In this document: positions 55,601-63,963 of the stretch, piece after piece
How the letters are laid out: every line of letters starts with the position of its first letter
How positions within the stretch are numbered: position 1 is the stretch's first letter
From: Trinickia acidisoli
GTDB lineage: Bacteria; Pseudomonadota; Gammaproteobacteria; Burkholderiales; Burkholderiaceae
NCBI RefSeq assembly: GCF_017315725.1
Contig: NZ_JAFLRG010000002.1
Location: 1,550,001 to 1,614,000 of the forward strand
Direction of reading: 5' to 3'
Length of the DNA: 64,000 bases
Translations under genes and position numbers: made by a program
The notes under the pieces: generated by a model
Databases searched by the model: none
Told to the model about the DNA's origin: nothing
The model's input: the letters and a program-made list of their open reading frames with translations, nothing else

Positions 55601-55817
55601 GCACGTCTTGTGCGTGGCGGGGAAATAGCGCGGCTTTGGGGTACCGCTGGTAGATCGAGTTGTCGGTTGAAAGGACGGCGCGCAGGGCTTGAGTGTGGTC
55701 GATGTCGCCTTCGAAGCCGGATTCCTTCATAGTTTGAAGGAATCTCGCGTGGAGATCGCCGAGGGAGTCGTCGGGAGAAAGACGTGAGATCATCGGTGGC
55801 GCGTGGGTGTGATGCAC
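52668..55817 (-). CDS. ydiJ: FAD/Fe-S dehydrogenase, YdiJ-type (D-2-hydroxyglutarate dehydrogenase-like)
   Basis: The 1049-aa protein is a fusion. A VAO-type FAD domain covers about residues 45-280 (ITVAPRGGGTGTNGQSLTDG, STSNRATIGGMVSTDASGQG), and an FAD-linked oxidase C-terminal domain about 290-560 (FGHVDAGVLHVRPALD). Ferredoxin-like cysteine clusters follow (CNGNGACYNF, CLACKSCAAQCP), and then CCG-type segments (SGCCGMSGTYGH). YdiJ-type enzymes oxidise D-2-hydroxyglutarate or D-lactate-like acids and feed electrons to the respiratory chain. The start is a GTG; an in-frame ATG at 55793 is an alternative. A LysR gene lies divergently upstream. Confidence 0.94.
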   Translation of the reverse strand: MHHTHAPPMISRLSPDDSLGDLHARFLQTMKESGFEGDIDHTQALRAVLSTDNSIYQRYPKAALFPRHAQDVRRIAVLLGHPQFRQITVAPRGGGTGTNGQSLTDGIVVDLSRHMNRILAIDPKTQTVRVEAGVVKDQLNAALKPHGLFFAPELSTSNRATIGGMVSTDASGQGSCTYGKTRDHVKALASFLIGGERLSSVPVDETSLNVLCGRNDSVGRIYRVARDISERHADLIRERFPRLNRCLTGYDLAHLRDENGRFDINSVLCGSEGTLGFVVEATLNVLPIPAHTALVNIRYASFMDALRDAQPLMAHRPLSIETVDSTVLTLARQDIVWRSVAEYLPDVSDVDGAENEAGGINLVEFGGDSAAEVHARITAFVERLKTDTTVSRVAVTIADGEAAVNCIYAMRKRAVGLLGNARGASRPQPFVEDTVVPPENLPGYIAEFRALLDGMGLRYGMFGHVDAGVLHVRPALDMRDPNQAALIRPISDAVTALTLKYGGLLWGEHGKGVRSEYVPEYFGPLYPALQQLKAAFDPHNQLNPGKIATPPDSVASLLRIDAVPMRGEADRRIDERVWQRNGDAVHCNGNGACYNFDPDDAMCPSWKATRQRIHSPKGRASLMREWLRLQGEAGVDLTAEPTRAAWPMRIVNTWRKQRGERDFSHQVYDAMAGCLACKSCAAQCPVKVNVPDFRARFLAHYHTRYARSPRDYLIGSLEYSVPYVAAIPGARRIYNAVMSARPVKAALRRMAGIVDSPLLNSTSWRDVEQRWAVEPATVERLAKLDDAQRKHSVIFVQDAFTRFFETNVAAAFVELAVRLGYRVFLAPYAPNGKPLHVQGFLRAFERAAQRNAAQLAKLAHFDVPLVGMDPAMTLVYRQEYRKVVGVDACPSVLLPQEWLNEALREAVPGSDRGAINASQDGNTSTTYRLLPHCTERTNAPDAAVLWQDLFARAELSVAIPASGCCGMSGTYGHEARNVETSQTIFEQSWARHVDAWLSLDGSQPVATEQPELLATGYSCRCQVDRLRGRRLRHPIEALLDVYRGDQNGG

Positions 55818-56197
55818 GGGATTTATCTGAAAACACGGCGAAAGGCCTTTCGCCTCGGCGTCTTGCAGGTTTCAACCTGCGATTGTCCTCGGCCATCACG
55901 CCCAATACAAATGGAAGTTTTACGTACACTTCATGAACTTTATGAATGAATGTTGGATGGCGCATCGAATCGCCCCACCAAGCGCGCTGTGCGGACTCGC
56001 TCAAGCGTTTGCGGGCGCAGCGCTATGTCGTTGAAAGTGGTCGGGTAAACATTCGCTCAACTCCTGCAGTATGACCTTCACATGCTTGGCATGCATAAAG
56101 CTGGGCCAGATGTATCTCAACACCCTATACGCGATGACGTATCGTCATTTCGCGCTCAGACGAGCAGTATGCGTTGCAAGCATCATGAGGTTTACGA
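55818..56197. promoter_or_regulatory. Divergent intergenic region between ydiJ and a LysR gene, with two inverted repeats
   Basis: At 55837-55854 an 18-bp perfect palindrome has arms GGCGAAAGG and CCTTTCGCC, 20 bp before the ydiJ start. At 55865-55880 GCAGGTT-TC-AACCTGC forms a second. Both fall in the ydiJ leader. The remaining bases hold no gene. They could be LysR operators or a structured leader RNA. Confidence 0.5.
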
Positions 56198-57148
56198 ATG
56201 AACTACCGCAAGCTCACCCCGTCGATGTCGCTCCTACTGGCGTTCGAGGCATCCGCGCGTCATCAAAGCTTCACGCGTGCGGCTGAGGAGTTGTCGCTGA
56301 CGCAAAGCGCGGTCAGTCGCCAAGTACAAACGCTGGAAGCCATGCTCGGGGTCGCGTTGTTCCTTCGCGAGGGCAAGCGGATCACTCCCACCGACGCCGG
56401 TCGCGCTTACATGGCGGAGATTGGTGCCGCATTGACGCTAATCCGCAACGCAACGTTGCAAGCGCTGTCTTCCGAGGCATTCGGCGAGCGCCTGCGCGTC
56501 GCAACGCTCCCCACCTTCGGTGCCAAGTGGCTTTTGCCGAAACTTCATCGCCTCTATCGCGCGCATCCGGATTTGCAAATCGATCTTCACTCGCGAATCG
56601 AAGAGATCGATTTCGCGACGCAGTCACTCGACGCGGCAATCACCGTCGGAGACGGACACTGGCCCAACGTAGTCGCACATCGGCTATACGCGGAAGAATT
56701 GGTGTTGATTGCCAGTCCGGAAACGTTAACTACCACAGGGCAGCGCCGCCGCGGCCGCCAGCCCTCAACGCGATCACGCAATCAAGCCGCCCGCCCGACG
56801 GTCGCCATGCTCGAAGGACTCACGCTGCTGCGAGTAAATAGCTTCCCTGACGCGTGGCGAGAATGGTGCGCCCATTTCGACCTGCCGCATCACGCACTGC
56901 GGTTCGGCCCGAGCTTCGAACTGACTTCACACTTGATTCAGGCCGTCATTGCTGGAATCGGCATCGGGCTCGTACCGCGGATGCTCGTCGAAGACGAGCT
57001 GGGAGACGGGCGGCTCTGCAGCCCGTTCGCCCCTGTGCCGAGCTCACGTTCCTACTACTTCATCTATCCTGAGAGAGTCGGACAGCATCCGGCACTCGTG
57101 GCGTTTCGCGACTGGCTGCTGCGCGAGCAGGCCGCTCCGCCGCGATAA
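56198..57148 (+). CDS. LysR-family regulator (GcvA-like)
   Basis: The 316-aa regulator has the GcvA-like N-terminus (LTPSMSLLLAFEASARHQSF, LTQSAVSRQVQTLE). The effector domain includes LRVATLPTFGAKWLLPKLHR and DAAITVGDGHWPNV. It is divergent from ydiJ and is its probable regulator. Confidence 0.93.
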   Translation: MNYRKLTPSMSLLLAFEASARHQSFTRAAEELSLTQSAVSRQVQTLEAMLGVALFLREGKRITPTDAGRAYMAEIGAALTLIRNATLQALSSEAFGERLRVATLPTFGAKWLLPKLHRLYRAHPDLQIDLHSRIEEIDFATQSLDAAITVGDGHWPNVVAHRLYAEELVLIASPETLTTTGQRRRGRQPSTRSRNQAARPTVAMLEGLTLLRVNSFPDAWREWCAHFDLPHHALRFGPSFELTSHLIQAVIAGIGIGLVPRMLVEDELGDGRLCSPFAPVPSSRSYYFIYPERVGQHPALVAFRDWLLREQAAPPR

Positions 57149-57245
57149 GGGGCGTTCGACGCATCGATAAAGCGCTCCGAAACGTGGAGAATAGACCTGC
57201 AGCGATGCATGGAATCCCCTATTGATACATCGGATGGTGATTGAA

Positions 57246-57419
57246 ATGACAAGGAACATGTCCGTCGTGCTTTACGTCGCGTTGCTGGTCGTCGTTGTGG
57301 TTAGCGTGGATCTGCTTTTCTTTAGGTATCGATTCTGGGAGCGGCTGATGGCGAACGTCGGCATCGTGTTGGTGTTTGCAGCCTTCTATCTGCGATTCTT
57401 GAAGGACGTCCTGCGATGA
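57246..57419 (+). CDS. Small membrane protein with two predicted helices
   Basis: The 57-aa protein has a first helix in SVVLYVALLVVVVVSVDLLF, a basic RYRFWERL turn and a second helix in NVGIVLVFAAFYLRFLKD. GGTGA lies 5 bases before the ATG at 57246; an earlier ATG at 57234 is possible. No family was recognised; small proteins of this form are often conserved in Burkholderiaceae. It lies 97 bp after the LysR stop. Confidence 0.6.
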   Translation: MTRNMSVVLYVALLVVVVVSVDLLFFRYRFWERLMANVGIVLVFAAFYLRFLKDVLR

Positions 57420-57436
57420 CGCAACTCGTTCGATCA

Positions 57437-57459
57437 CCTCGGCGACCGCGTCACCGAGG
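57437..57459 (+). terminator. Hairpin after the small membrane protein gene
   Basis: CCTCGG-C-GAC and GTC-A-CCGAGG form a stem with one mismatch and a 3-base loop, between the small gene and the convergent acyltransferase gene. No strong T-run is seen. Confidence 0.45.
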
Positions 57460-57476
57460 CTATGTAGGGGCACACG

Positions 57477-58721
57477 TTATTTCGAGCGCTTCGGCAGATC
57501 AAAAACCCGCAACCAGTTGTTAAGGAAAACCGAAGCCGAGGCAGGGAATATCTGCATGGAGCGCAAGCGCAGGAACGGCTTTTCGATCAACAAGTAAGTG
57601 AAGGCAGAAAGCGCGGTTGTTATAACAAGCACGAAAAGGAGTCGCAAACCAAACGCCGCCCGAGTAGTTGAAACCGGGAAATGGATGTCATTAGCCCAAA
57701 AAAGTATAAGCAGGTGCCAAACATATATTCCGAAGGTAACGACTCCAAATATCTCGAGACATCGCTTAGGATTTTCTTTTAGCGCCCGCAAGCTGAGCGG
57801 GATTCGGCGCTGCGCATCGCCAGCCTCGAAGCAGAATAGCATGGCGCAAATTCCGATGGCGACTATTGATTGCAGACAGCAATAGAACAGCGGACCGAAG
57901 AAATGCTGTCCGAGTAGATACCCTCGATAGCCAACGTAGGCGGAGAAGATGTAACTAATGACAAATACACCACACCCCATAGCTTTAGATGGATGCCAGC
58001 TACGGCTCGATGAATTCCATTTCAGAATGAATACGTTCAATAGGAAGCCAAATACAAAAGCGTCTAAATTGCCGCTGAGTGGAATATAGATTCGGAGCAG
58101 CCATTCGACGGGCCACCCGGCCGCATGGTAATAGTGCAAATAAACCCAGACCCGATATGCAAACTCAACACTCACTACCGCCAACGCAAGGACGCAAGCA
58201 GCCCTACTCGTTCGAGCAAATCGCCGAACGAATAGAAAAATAAAAGGCGCTAGTAAATAAAATCTGAATTCGGTCGAAATCGTCCAAAGCACGGAGTCCG
58301 GAAAGCTTGCTTTCCCATAAAAACTTAAAAACAACAACTGCGTTATCGCTTCAACGCCCTCCTCGTTCAAGGGATAGCTTTTATGAAAAATAGCACATGT
58401 TACAACGATACTGACAATATATAATGGATATATTCTAAGAAATCTATCCCAATAGAATTTAATGATCCCAGTCAAATTACCTTGATAGCGATTTGTAAAG
58501 AACCCCTTCCCCATCAGGTAACCTGAAAGCACGAAAAAAATCCACACTCCAGTAGTGCCGACGACCGTGATGGCCCACGTATAGTCATGACCGAACACAC
58601 TCAGGAGATCCGAATGAGGGAATTCGCCCGTGACATGAGATAGCACCACCAGGAGGCACGCGATTGCCCGCAGCACGAGCAGAAAGTCAAGCCGGTTATC
58701 ACGCACCAATTTGGTCCTCAA
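57477..58721 (-). CDS. Acyltransferase 3 family membrane protein (OafA/YrhL-like)
   Basis: The 414-aa polytopic protein has about ten helices. The family motifs are clear: FLLVLRAIACLLVVLSHVTG in helix 1 with the catalytic His, FFVLSGYLMGKGFF, then YWDRFLRIYPLYI and VLWTISTEFRFYL. Members O-acetylate surface polysaccharides, Nod factors or other glycans. Codon use and base composition are markedly richer in A+T than the left part of the window, which suggests transfer. It sits with a glycosyltransferase and an epimerase. Confidence 0.93.
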   Translation of the reverse strand: MRTKLVRDNRLDFLLVLRAIACLLVVLSHVTGEFPHSDLLSVFGHDYTWAITVVGTTGVWIFFVLSGYLMGKGFFTNRYQGNLTGIIKFYWDRFLRIYPLYIVSIVVTCAIFHKSYPLNEEGVEAITQLLFLSFYGKASFPDSVLWTISTEFRFYLLAPFIFLFVRRFARTSRAACVLALAVVSVEFAYRVWVYLHYYHAAGWPVEWLLRIYIPLSGNLDAFVFGFLLNVFILKWNSSSRSWHPSKAMGCGVFVISYIFSAYVGYRGYLLGQHFFGPLFYCCLQSIVAIGICAMLFCFEAGDAQRRIPLSLRALKENPKRCLEIFGVVTFGIYVWHLLILFWANDIHFPVSTTRAAFGLRLLFVLVITTALSAFTYLLIEKPFLRLRSMQIFPASASVFLNNWLRVFDLPKRSK

Positions 58722-58795
58722 TTTGATAGATTCGTAACTGCAACAATCCGAAGCGGCAAGATAGCGTTCAAATGCTAATCGAATTGGTTATTGCG

Positions 58796-60343
58796 TCAAT
58801 CGCTACTTAGACGGGCAACCCATTTACGGAGAATGCGGCCCCCCGCTGCGGTCAATCTGTGAACTGGATAGATGAAAATGCGTGCAATCATCCGAATCGG
58901 CATCGTATACTGCAGAGATAGCTGTACCATTCGGGCATACTCGGATGTCGCAAAACGACCAATTTCCACTAAGTCGTGACCGATTTTTATTATTTGCGCA
59001 TCGGCTCGCTTATTCGAACAATCGATATTTCGCGGCTCAGTCTTTAAATGCGCCTGCAAGCGTTCGAGTAAGTCCTCGAGATTTTCACTTACCCAGACGT
59101 AGGGCTGATTTTCTCGAATATCGATATATTGCAGCGCCGACTGCACGCCCCCTTCGATCTCGGGATCGATTGCGACCCATCCGAGCGGCATGCTGAAAAT
59201 CTCAAAGCCCAAGCGCTGTCCGCGCCAATGATTGCGGAATGGATCGTCGCTGTGCTGTGCAAGGGTTTGCTCGTACTCTTCGCAGAGTGCGCTCAACTCC
59301 TTGCGCGAACGTTTCCCGAACGCGATCTCGTTCAGTTTTTCGATCGGCTCGAACAGGTCGTAGGTAAATCCATCGCATGACACTAGAAAATCCCGAGCAC
59401 GTTTCAGTGTTTCAGGATCGATCCGTTGCCGAGTTTCGCCACTAGTGATGGATGTGAGCACCTGAGTGTATATCCGATGGACACACTCATTCAATAATCG
59501 GAATCTCGTACCATCCCTCCGACCTTCCATGATCTTTGCGACCGAGGATGCTTGAATCGCACCCTTGTTCACCAAATATTCCAGTTGCGTTGCAACGCCC
59601 AGGCCCCAAAAATAGTCGTCTCCAACTCCAAGACGCTCTGCCAATTTCTTGAAATGTTGCACTTGCTTCGGAAGCGCGGAATTCCGATAGAAGACGAGCG
59701 GAAGGTTCACAATCCGGCAGCGCCGCTTTGAGAAGCAAATGAGCAACCAAACCACATGAGAATAAATCGGCGCAATCGCCTGCGCTTCCCAAGCTACGTC
59801 AACGTCGACGTGATCGCGCTTGAGGACGACGTTCGAAATGCCTGCCAACATAAATACAAAGCCGGCTGTCTGGATCAACGCGTCTCCCTGCATATCCAAA
59901 TGCAAGGAATGCATTGGCGACATGCGTGACGACAGTAGCCCGCCTTCATCGTTGATCATTGCGGAGTTGAACACGAAGAAGTCCGCAACATCTTTGCGGA
60001 TCATGTCGATCAGAGCCAATGCAGAGTCGACGATAGGAAGTTCATCGTCTCCATGAAACCAAATGTATTCACCGGTGCAATACTCGACCGATGCAAACAT
60101 ATTTTTTTCCGCATTATCAAGAAACACTGTGCGATTAATCAATCTAATTCGATCATCAACCAGTGGTGAGATCATCTCCTCCGTTCCGTCGGTGGAGCAA
60201 TTATTCACCACCACTACATTGACGTCATTAGTGCGCACCAATAAATTTTGCTTTAGAAAAAGCAAAAGAGAATGCACCCGCTTCCCTCGATTATAGGTAG
60301 GGATACATATCGTCAAAGCAGGCCGCGCGATATCAATCGACAT
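58796..60343 (-). CDS. Glycosyltransferase family 2 protein
   Basis: The 515-aa protein has an N-terminal GT-A domain: LTICIPTYNRGKRVHSLLLF, VVNNCSTDGTEEMI, and GEYIWFHGDDELPI with the acidic metal-binding motif. A C-terminal half of about 250 residues has no recognised domain. It probably transfers a sugar in O-antigen or capsule assembly. The start is supported by its position and the GT-A fold. AT-rich like its neighbours; a 516-bp gap with transposase debris lies upstream. Confidence 0.9.
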   Translation of the reverse strand: MSIDIARPALTICIPTYNRGKRVHSLLLFLKQNLLVRTNDVNVVVVNNCSTDGTEEMISPLVDDRIRLINRTVFLDNAEKNMFASVEYCTGEYIWFHGDDELPIVDSALALIDMIRKDVADFFVFNSAMINDEGGLLSSRMSPMHSLHLDMQGDALIQTAGFVFMLAGISNVVLKRDHVDVDVAWEAQAIAPIYSHVVWLLICFSKRRCRIVNLPLVFYRNSALPKQVQHFKKLAERLGVGDDYFWGLGVATQLEYLVNKGAIQASSVAKIMEGRRDGTRFRLLNECVHRIYTQVLTSITSGETRQRIDPETLKRARDFLVSCDGFTYDLFEPIEKLNEIAFGKRSRKELSALCEEYEQTLAQHSDDPFRNHWRGQRLGFEIFSMPLGWVAIDPEIEGGVQSALQYIDIRENQPYVWVSENLEDLLERLQAHLKTEPRNIDCSNKRADAQIIKIGHDLVEIGRFATSEYARMVQLSLQYTMPIRMIARIFIYPVHRLTAAGGRILRKWVARLSSD

Positions 60344-60469
60344 ATCGAAATATATGAAAATTCTACCGGTTATTTATCTTACAACGCCCTATCCGCTCGA
60401 TCAGCAATTGCCGCAGATCACCATGATCGCCGAACACTATGACGCTGCAGTGCCCACCGTCAGACAATC

Positions 60470-60800
60470 ATAAGCCGTCGCCATGCGCTACCGTGAAGTA
60501 TTTTGCGCCACGCTCAGTGTGGCCTTCATGTGCTGGCAGGCATCGATGAATTCCTGCGCATCGTACCCGTTGTCTACACCCAGGGCAATTTCCGCTGCGG
60601 AACTCTCTGCCGCCTGCCTTGATTCATCGATACCATGATCCTATCCGCTTCATGCTCGGCGCGCGCCCGTCAGCAAGTACGAGTACGCGCACATTGATAG
60701 CCCAGGCCGTGCCGACCATCGGTCAGCGCCGTGGCCCATGTACCGCAGTTCGTTGACCGTGTTGCCTGCACGATAGCAACGTGCAGGGGATCGGTCTCGG
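60470..60800 (-). pseudogene. Decayed IS5-like DDE transposase
   Basis: Reading leftward, one frame gives RYMGH and then, after a shift, ALTDGRHGL and AINVRV, a common phrase of IS5-type transposases. A later frame gives IALGVDNGYDAQEFIDACQH, then LSVAQNTSR and a stop, which fits the (L)GADKGYD...VAQNTSRRRSA region. At least two frameshifts and a stop inactivate it. The surrounding 60344-60859 gap holds nothing else. Confidence 0.75.
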
Positions 60801-60859
60801 GTTGATGCTTAGTGCACCTCGGCAAACGGTCGATCCATCTTCATGAATTCAGCTCCCAG

Positions 60860-61906
60860 CTACGGTAGAGAGTTGAAACTTTCTATTGTTCGCTTGAATC
60901 CATCGCGAATCGATATGTTCGGTTGCCATCCAAGAGATTCCAGCTTTTCAGTAGACAGGAGAATGCTTTTCTGGAATGAATGAGATGACTGCCCAAGCAC
61001 CTCAACGCGGATTTCGCGTTTCGGAAAAATATCTCGAAGGATCAAAGCCAGCTCTAGCATTGAGCATTCGTTATATACATTGACCAGATTGTAAGCCTCG
61101 CCTTTTTCACCGCACAGCAAAATGGTAAAGAGCCCTGTTATTGCGTCACTGATATAGCAAAAAGGTCGCACTGCCGCGCCGGCTGATTTAATTACGAGCG
61201 GTTCATTGCGGAGGATACGAAACACAAAATCGGCGAAAACACGCTCATCGGTTTCCTCCAATCCAGGGCCATAGGTGTGTCCAAGCCTAGCAATGGTTGT
61301 CGGCAATTCGTGCTGTTCCGACCAGGATCGGCAAAGGAATTCTCCCATGCGTTTCCCCTCCGCGTAGGACATGATCGGATTGAGATGGTTGTACGACGCC
61401 GCAACGTCCTCTCGCACACGCTGCCCTTCAGGTAGATCCGGCTGCCCGTATACAGCACCGCTGCTGACAAAGAGAAAGCCTTCGGCAGCGGACCGCTTCG
61501 CCATCTCAAGCAATGACTGAGTGCCGAATACGTTTGGACCGATCGTACCGAGAGGATCGTCGCGATGCATTGACGTGCGCGATGGGCTCGCCAAATGTAT
61601 GACGAAGTCTGCCGCAATGCCGGGCGGCATAGTCGTCGAAAGAGAAAGCTCGGCAATTGCAAGATGGGCATGCTCACCCAATTTCCGTTGCAAAGTTGCC
61701 TTATCACGTCCAGATGCGATGACGTTGACTGAATTTTCGAATCGCTTGTTGAGCGCTAACAACGTCCATACAACGTAACTACCCACCAGTCCACTAGCGC
61801 CCGTCACGAGTATCGTCTTACCCTGAAAACGCTCCCAGGGTAAATTCGCACCAACAATAGTCTCAAGATCGTTCGAGACAATTGGGTGTGTAGCTTGATG
61901 TCGCAT
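60860..61906 (-). CDS. NAD-dependent epimerase/dehydratase (extended SDR)
   Basis: The 348-aa protein has the Rossmann motif TGASGLVGSYV (about residue 35), a typical FVSSGAVYGQPDLP, and the catalytic YAEGK of YxxxK. Such enzymes epimerise or dehydrate nucleotide sugars (for example UDP-glucose 4-epimerase type). It is oriented as the GT2 and acyltransferase genes and probably makes a sugar donor for the same polysaccharide. AT-rich composition fits the horizontally acquired block. Confidence 0.92.
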   Translation of the reverse strand: MRHQATHPIVSNDLETIVGANLPWERFQGKTILVTGASGLVGSYVVWTLLALNKRFENSVNVIASGRDKATLQRKLGEHAHLAIAELSLSTTMPPGIAADFVIHLASPSRTSMHRDDPLGTIGPNVFGTQSLLEMAKRSAAEGFLFVSSGAVYGQPDLPEGQRVREDVAASYNHLNPIMSYAEGKRMGEFLCRSWSEQHELPTTIARLGHTYGPGLEETDERVFADFVFRILRNEPLVIKSAGAAVRPFCYISDAITGLFTILLCGEKGEAYNLVNVYNECSMLELALILRDIFPKREIRVEVLGQSSHSFQKSILLSTEKLESLGWQPNISIRDGFKRTIESFNSLP

Positions 61907-62017
61907 GATTTGGGAAATTGGCTCCGTCTAGATACGGAGGCGTTCTCGAGATTCAATTATATTTGCCGGCACCGCCAGTTTAGCATGCACCGTTGTCGAA
62001 TGACACGCTCAGCCTTG

Positions 62018-62080
62018 TCCAATGGCAAAGGAGTCTGGGCGGGGCGGTGTGATTCCAACGGCAAAGGAGTCTGAGCGGGG
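62018..62080 (+). repeat. Tandem copy of an IS left-end sequence
   Basis: A 27-bp sequence beginning TCCAATGGCAAAGGAGTCTG occurs at 62018-62044 and again, with two changes, at 62054-62080, period 36 bp. The second copy adjoins the transposase gene. The first probably marks an earlier or nested insertion of the same element. Confidence 0.7.
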
Positions 62081-63502
62081 AGTTTTAGGGGTCGATCATT
62101 GCGCGATGGTGATCGACATGAATACGACAAGGCTGGAGACGATCGGGCAAGTCCGGGAGTTCCTGGCGGGGGTCTGCGACGTTGAGCTGCACGTCGTTCA
62201 GGACGAGGCTGAGCGACGACGGTTCGTTGAGCGCACGCTGCGTTGGTTCGGCTATTTTCGGCGGTCTCGCGGTGAGCGCGGGCTGCTGTTCGCCTATGTG
62301 CAGCGGGTCTCGGGCTACTCACGTGCCCACGTCATTCGACTCATTGCGCAGTACCGCGAGAGCGGCACGCTCGAGCAGCGTGAACGCGGCACGCGCACCC
62401 AATTCCCACGTCGCTACACGGACGAGGATGTCGCCTTGCTGGTCGAACTGGACAGCCTGCACGACACGCTCTCGGGGGCGGCCACGCGGGCGCTGGCGCG
62501 GCGGGCCTGCCAGGTGTATGGCGATGCGCGCTACGAACGCTTGTCGCACATTTCCGTGTCGCACCTATACAACTTGCGCGCGGGCCAGGCGTACCGCCAG
62601 CGGCGCCTCACATGGACGAAGACGCGGCCCAGCCCGGTGCAGATCGCCGTGAGGAAGGCGCCGGCGCCTGAAGGCCTGCCCGGTTATATCCGTATCGATA
62701 CGGTCCATCAAGGCGATCAGGACGGCGTCAAGGGCGTCTATCACGTCAACGCGGTGGACATCGTCACGCAATGGGAGGTCGTGGCCGCTGTCGAGCGCAT
62801 CAGCGAGGCGTACCTGCTGCCGGTCATCGCGCTGATGCTCCAGAGTTTTCCGTTCGTGGTGCGCGGCTTTCACTCTGACGGTGGTAGCGAGTACATCAAC
62901 CGCGACGTGGCTGGCCTGCTCGAGAAGTTGCGCATCGAGTTCACCCGCTCACGCCCGCGCCAGACCAACGACAACGCACTGGCCGAGTGCAAGAACGGCG
63001 CGGTCGTTCGCAAGCTCATCGGCTATGGGCACATCCCGCAGAGGCATGCCGCGGCGATCAACCGCTTCCACGAACAGGCGCTCAATCCGTACCTGAACTT
63101 CCACCGGCCCTGTTACTTCGCCGTGGACACGGTGGATGCACGTGGGCGCATCCGCAAGAGCTACCCGAGCGAGCGGATCATGACGCCGTGGGACCGGCTG
63201 CGCTCGATCCCGGATTTCGAGCAGTACCTCAAGCCCGGCGTCACCGCCCAGACCCTTAGCGACACTGCCATGGCCATGACCGACTCCCAGGCCGCCCAGC
63301 AGCTTCAGGACATGCGCCGCAACCTGTTCGCCTCGTTTCGTCGCAAACGAGCCTGAGCCGCTGCCGGTGGCTACGGCATAATCCGGGGGCGGGAGTTGCC
63401 CACCGCCGTGCCGGCCGTGGACAACTTCCGCTTTCCGATAGAGACACAGCGACCCCTGAACCCCACACCACCTACAGGTTCAGACTCATCTCAGGATTGG
63501 AA
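62050..63502 (+). mobile_element. Insertion sequence with rve-type transposase
   Basis: The element is about 1.45 kb. Left and right ends share inverted pieces: AGGGGTCG at 62087-62094 with CGACCCCT at 63450-63457, and GAGTCTG at 62067-62073 with CAGACTC at 63481-63487. The spacing differs between sides, so the outer ends are approximate. No clear target duplication was found. Confidence 0.6.
62106..63356 (+). CDS. Integrase-core (rve) transposase
   Basis: The 416-aa transposase has an N-terminal helix-turn-helix region (VERTLRWFGYFRRSRGERGL, YSRAHVIRLIAQY) and a DDE integrase core: IRIDTVHQGD (first Asp), FHSDGGSEYIN (second Asp), and DNALAECKNGAVVRKLIG (Glu). The frame is intact, so the element may be active. 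The in-frame ATG at 62118 is an alternative start. Restored high GC contrasts with the AT-rich polysaccharide genes to its left. Confidence 0.9.
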   Translation: MVIDMNTTRLETIGQVREFLAGVCDVELHVVQDEAERRRFVERTLRWFGYFRRSRGERGLLFAYVQRVSGYSRAHVIRLIAQYRESGTLEQRERGTRTQFPRRYTDEDVALLVELDSLHDTLSGAATRALARRACQVYGDARYERLSHISVSHLYNLRAGQAYRQRRLTWTKTRPSPVQIAVRKAPAPEGLPGYIRIDTVHQGDQDGVKGVYHVNAVDIVTQWEVVAAVERISEAYLLPVIALMLQSFPFVVRGFHSDGGSEYINRDVAGLLEKLRIEFTRSRPRQTNDNALAECKNGAVVRKLIGYGHIPQRHAAAINRFHEQALNPYLNFHRPCYFAVDTVDARGRIRKSYPSERIMTPWDRLRSIPDFEQYLKPGVTAQTLSDTAMAMTDSQAAQQLQDMRRNLFASFRRKRA

Positions 63503-63729
63503 AATACTCGCTCAAGGCAAATGGCATGCGCTCATCGATGATCCGGCGTGGTGACTGCCGGTACAATGCCCCCGCGGGGAGTCTACGGAGGGCGCTGAGG
63601 CTCGCTGAAGGGGGCCAGGGGCACGGTCGACACTTCGCAATGCGATGTGCCGCGATCGATGAAATCGTCGACTGCCATGGCTTTTACAACGCATGTCGGT
63701 CGCAATCGACGTGGAACTATGCCAATCCT

Positions 63730-63963
63730 ATGACGTTCGAGAAGAACTGGGCCGACCCTTCAACAAAGCCAAGCGGCTTGACAGCTTCGGCTATGAGATT
63801 CCTGAAACAGGGGTCGAGTCAGATCACATCGCGCTCGGAAATCCTCGCATATGTCGTCAATCACACCAGCTTTCATCGAGGTTTCATCGCTGACATCCTC
63901 CGCCGGATGTCCGTGTCGGTTCCCGCAACCGACCTAGCGACTTATATCCGAGATCGGAAATGA
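63730..63963 (+). pseudogene. C-terminal fragment of a DinB-family protein
   Basis: The last 50 or so residues read EILAYVVNHTSFHRGFIADI, then a Pro-rich segment and TDLATYIRD. This matches the C-terminal HxxxH of DinB/YfiT-like four-helix proteins (HVVNHxTYHRG). The N-terminal half, with its own metal histidine, cannot be found in any frame upstream, so the gene appears truncated, probably by the adjacent insertion sequence. The stop is at 63961-63963. Confidence 0.6.

Noticed and set aside
55837..55920. Glycine riboswitch before ydiJ
   Set aside because: The inverted repeats do not present the conserved glycine-aptamer core in the right order; kept only as unexplained repeats.
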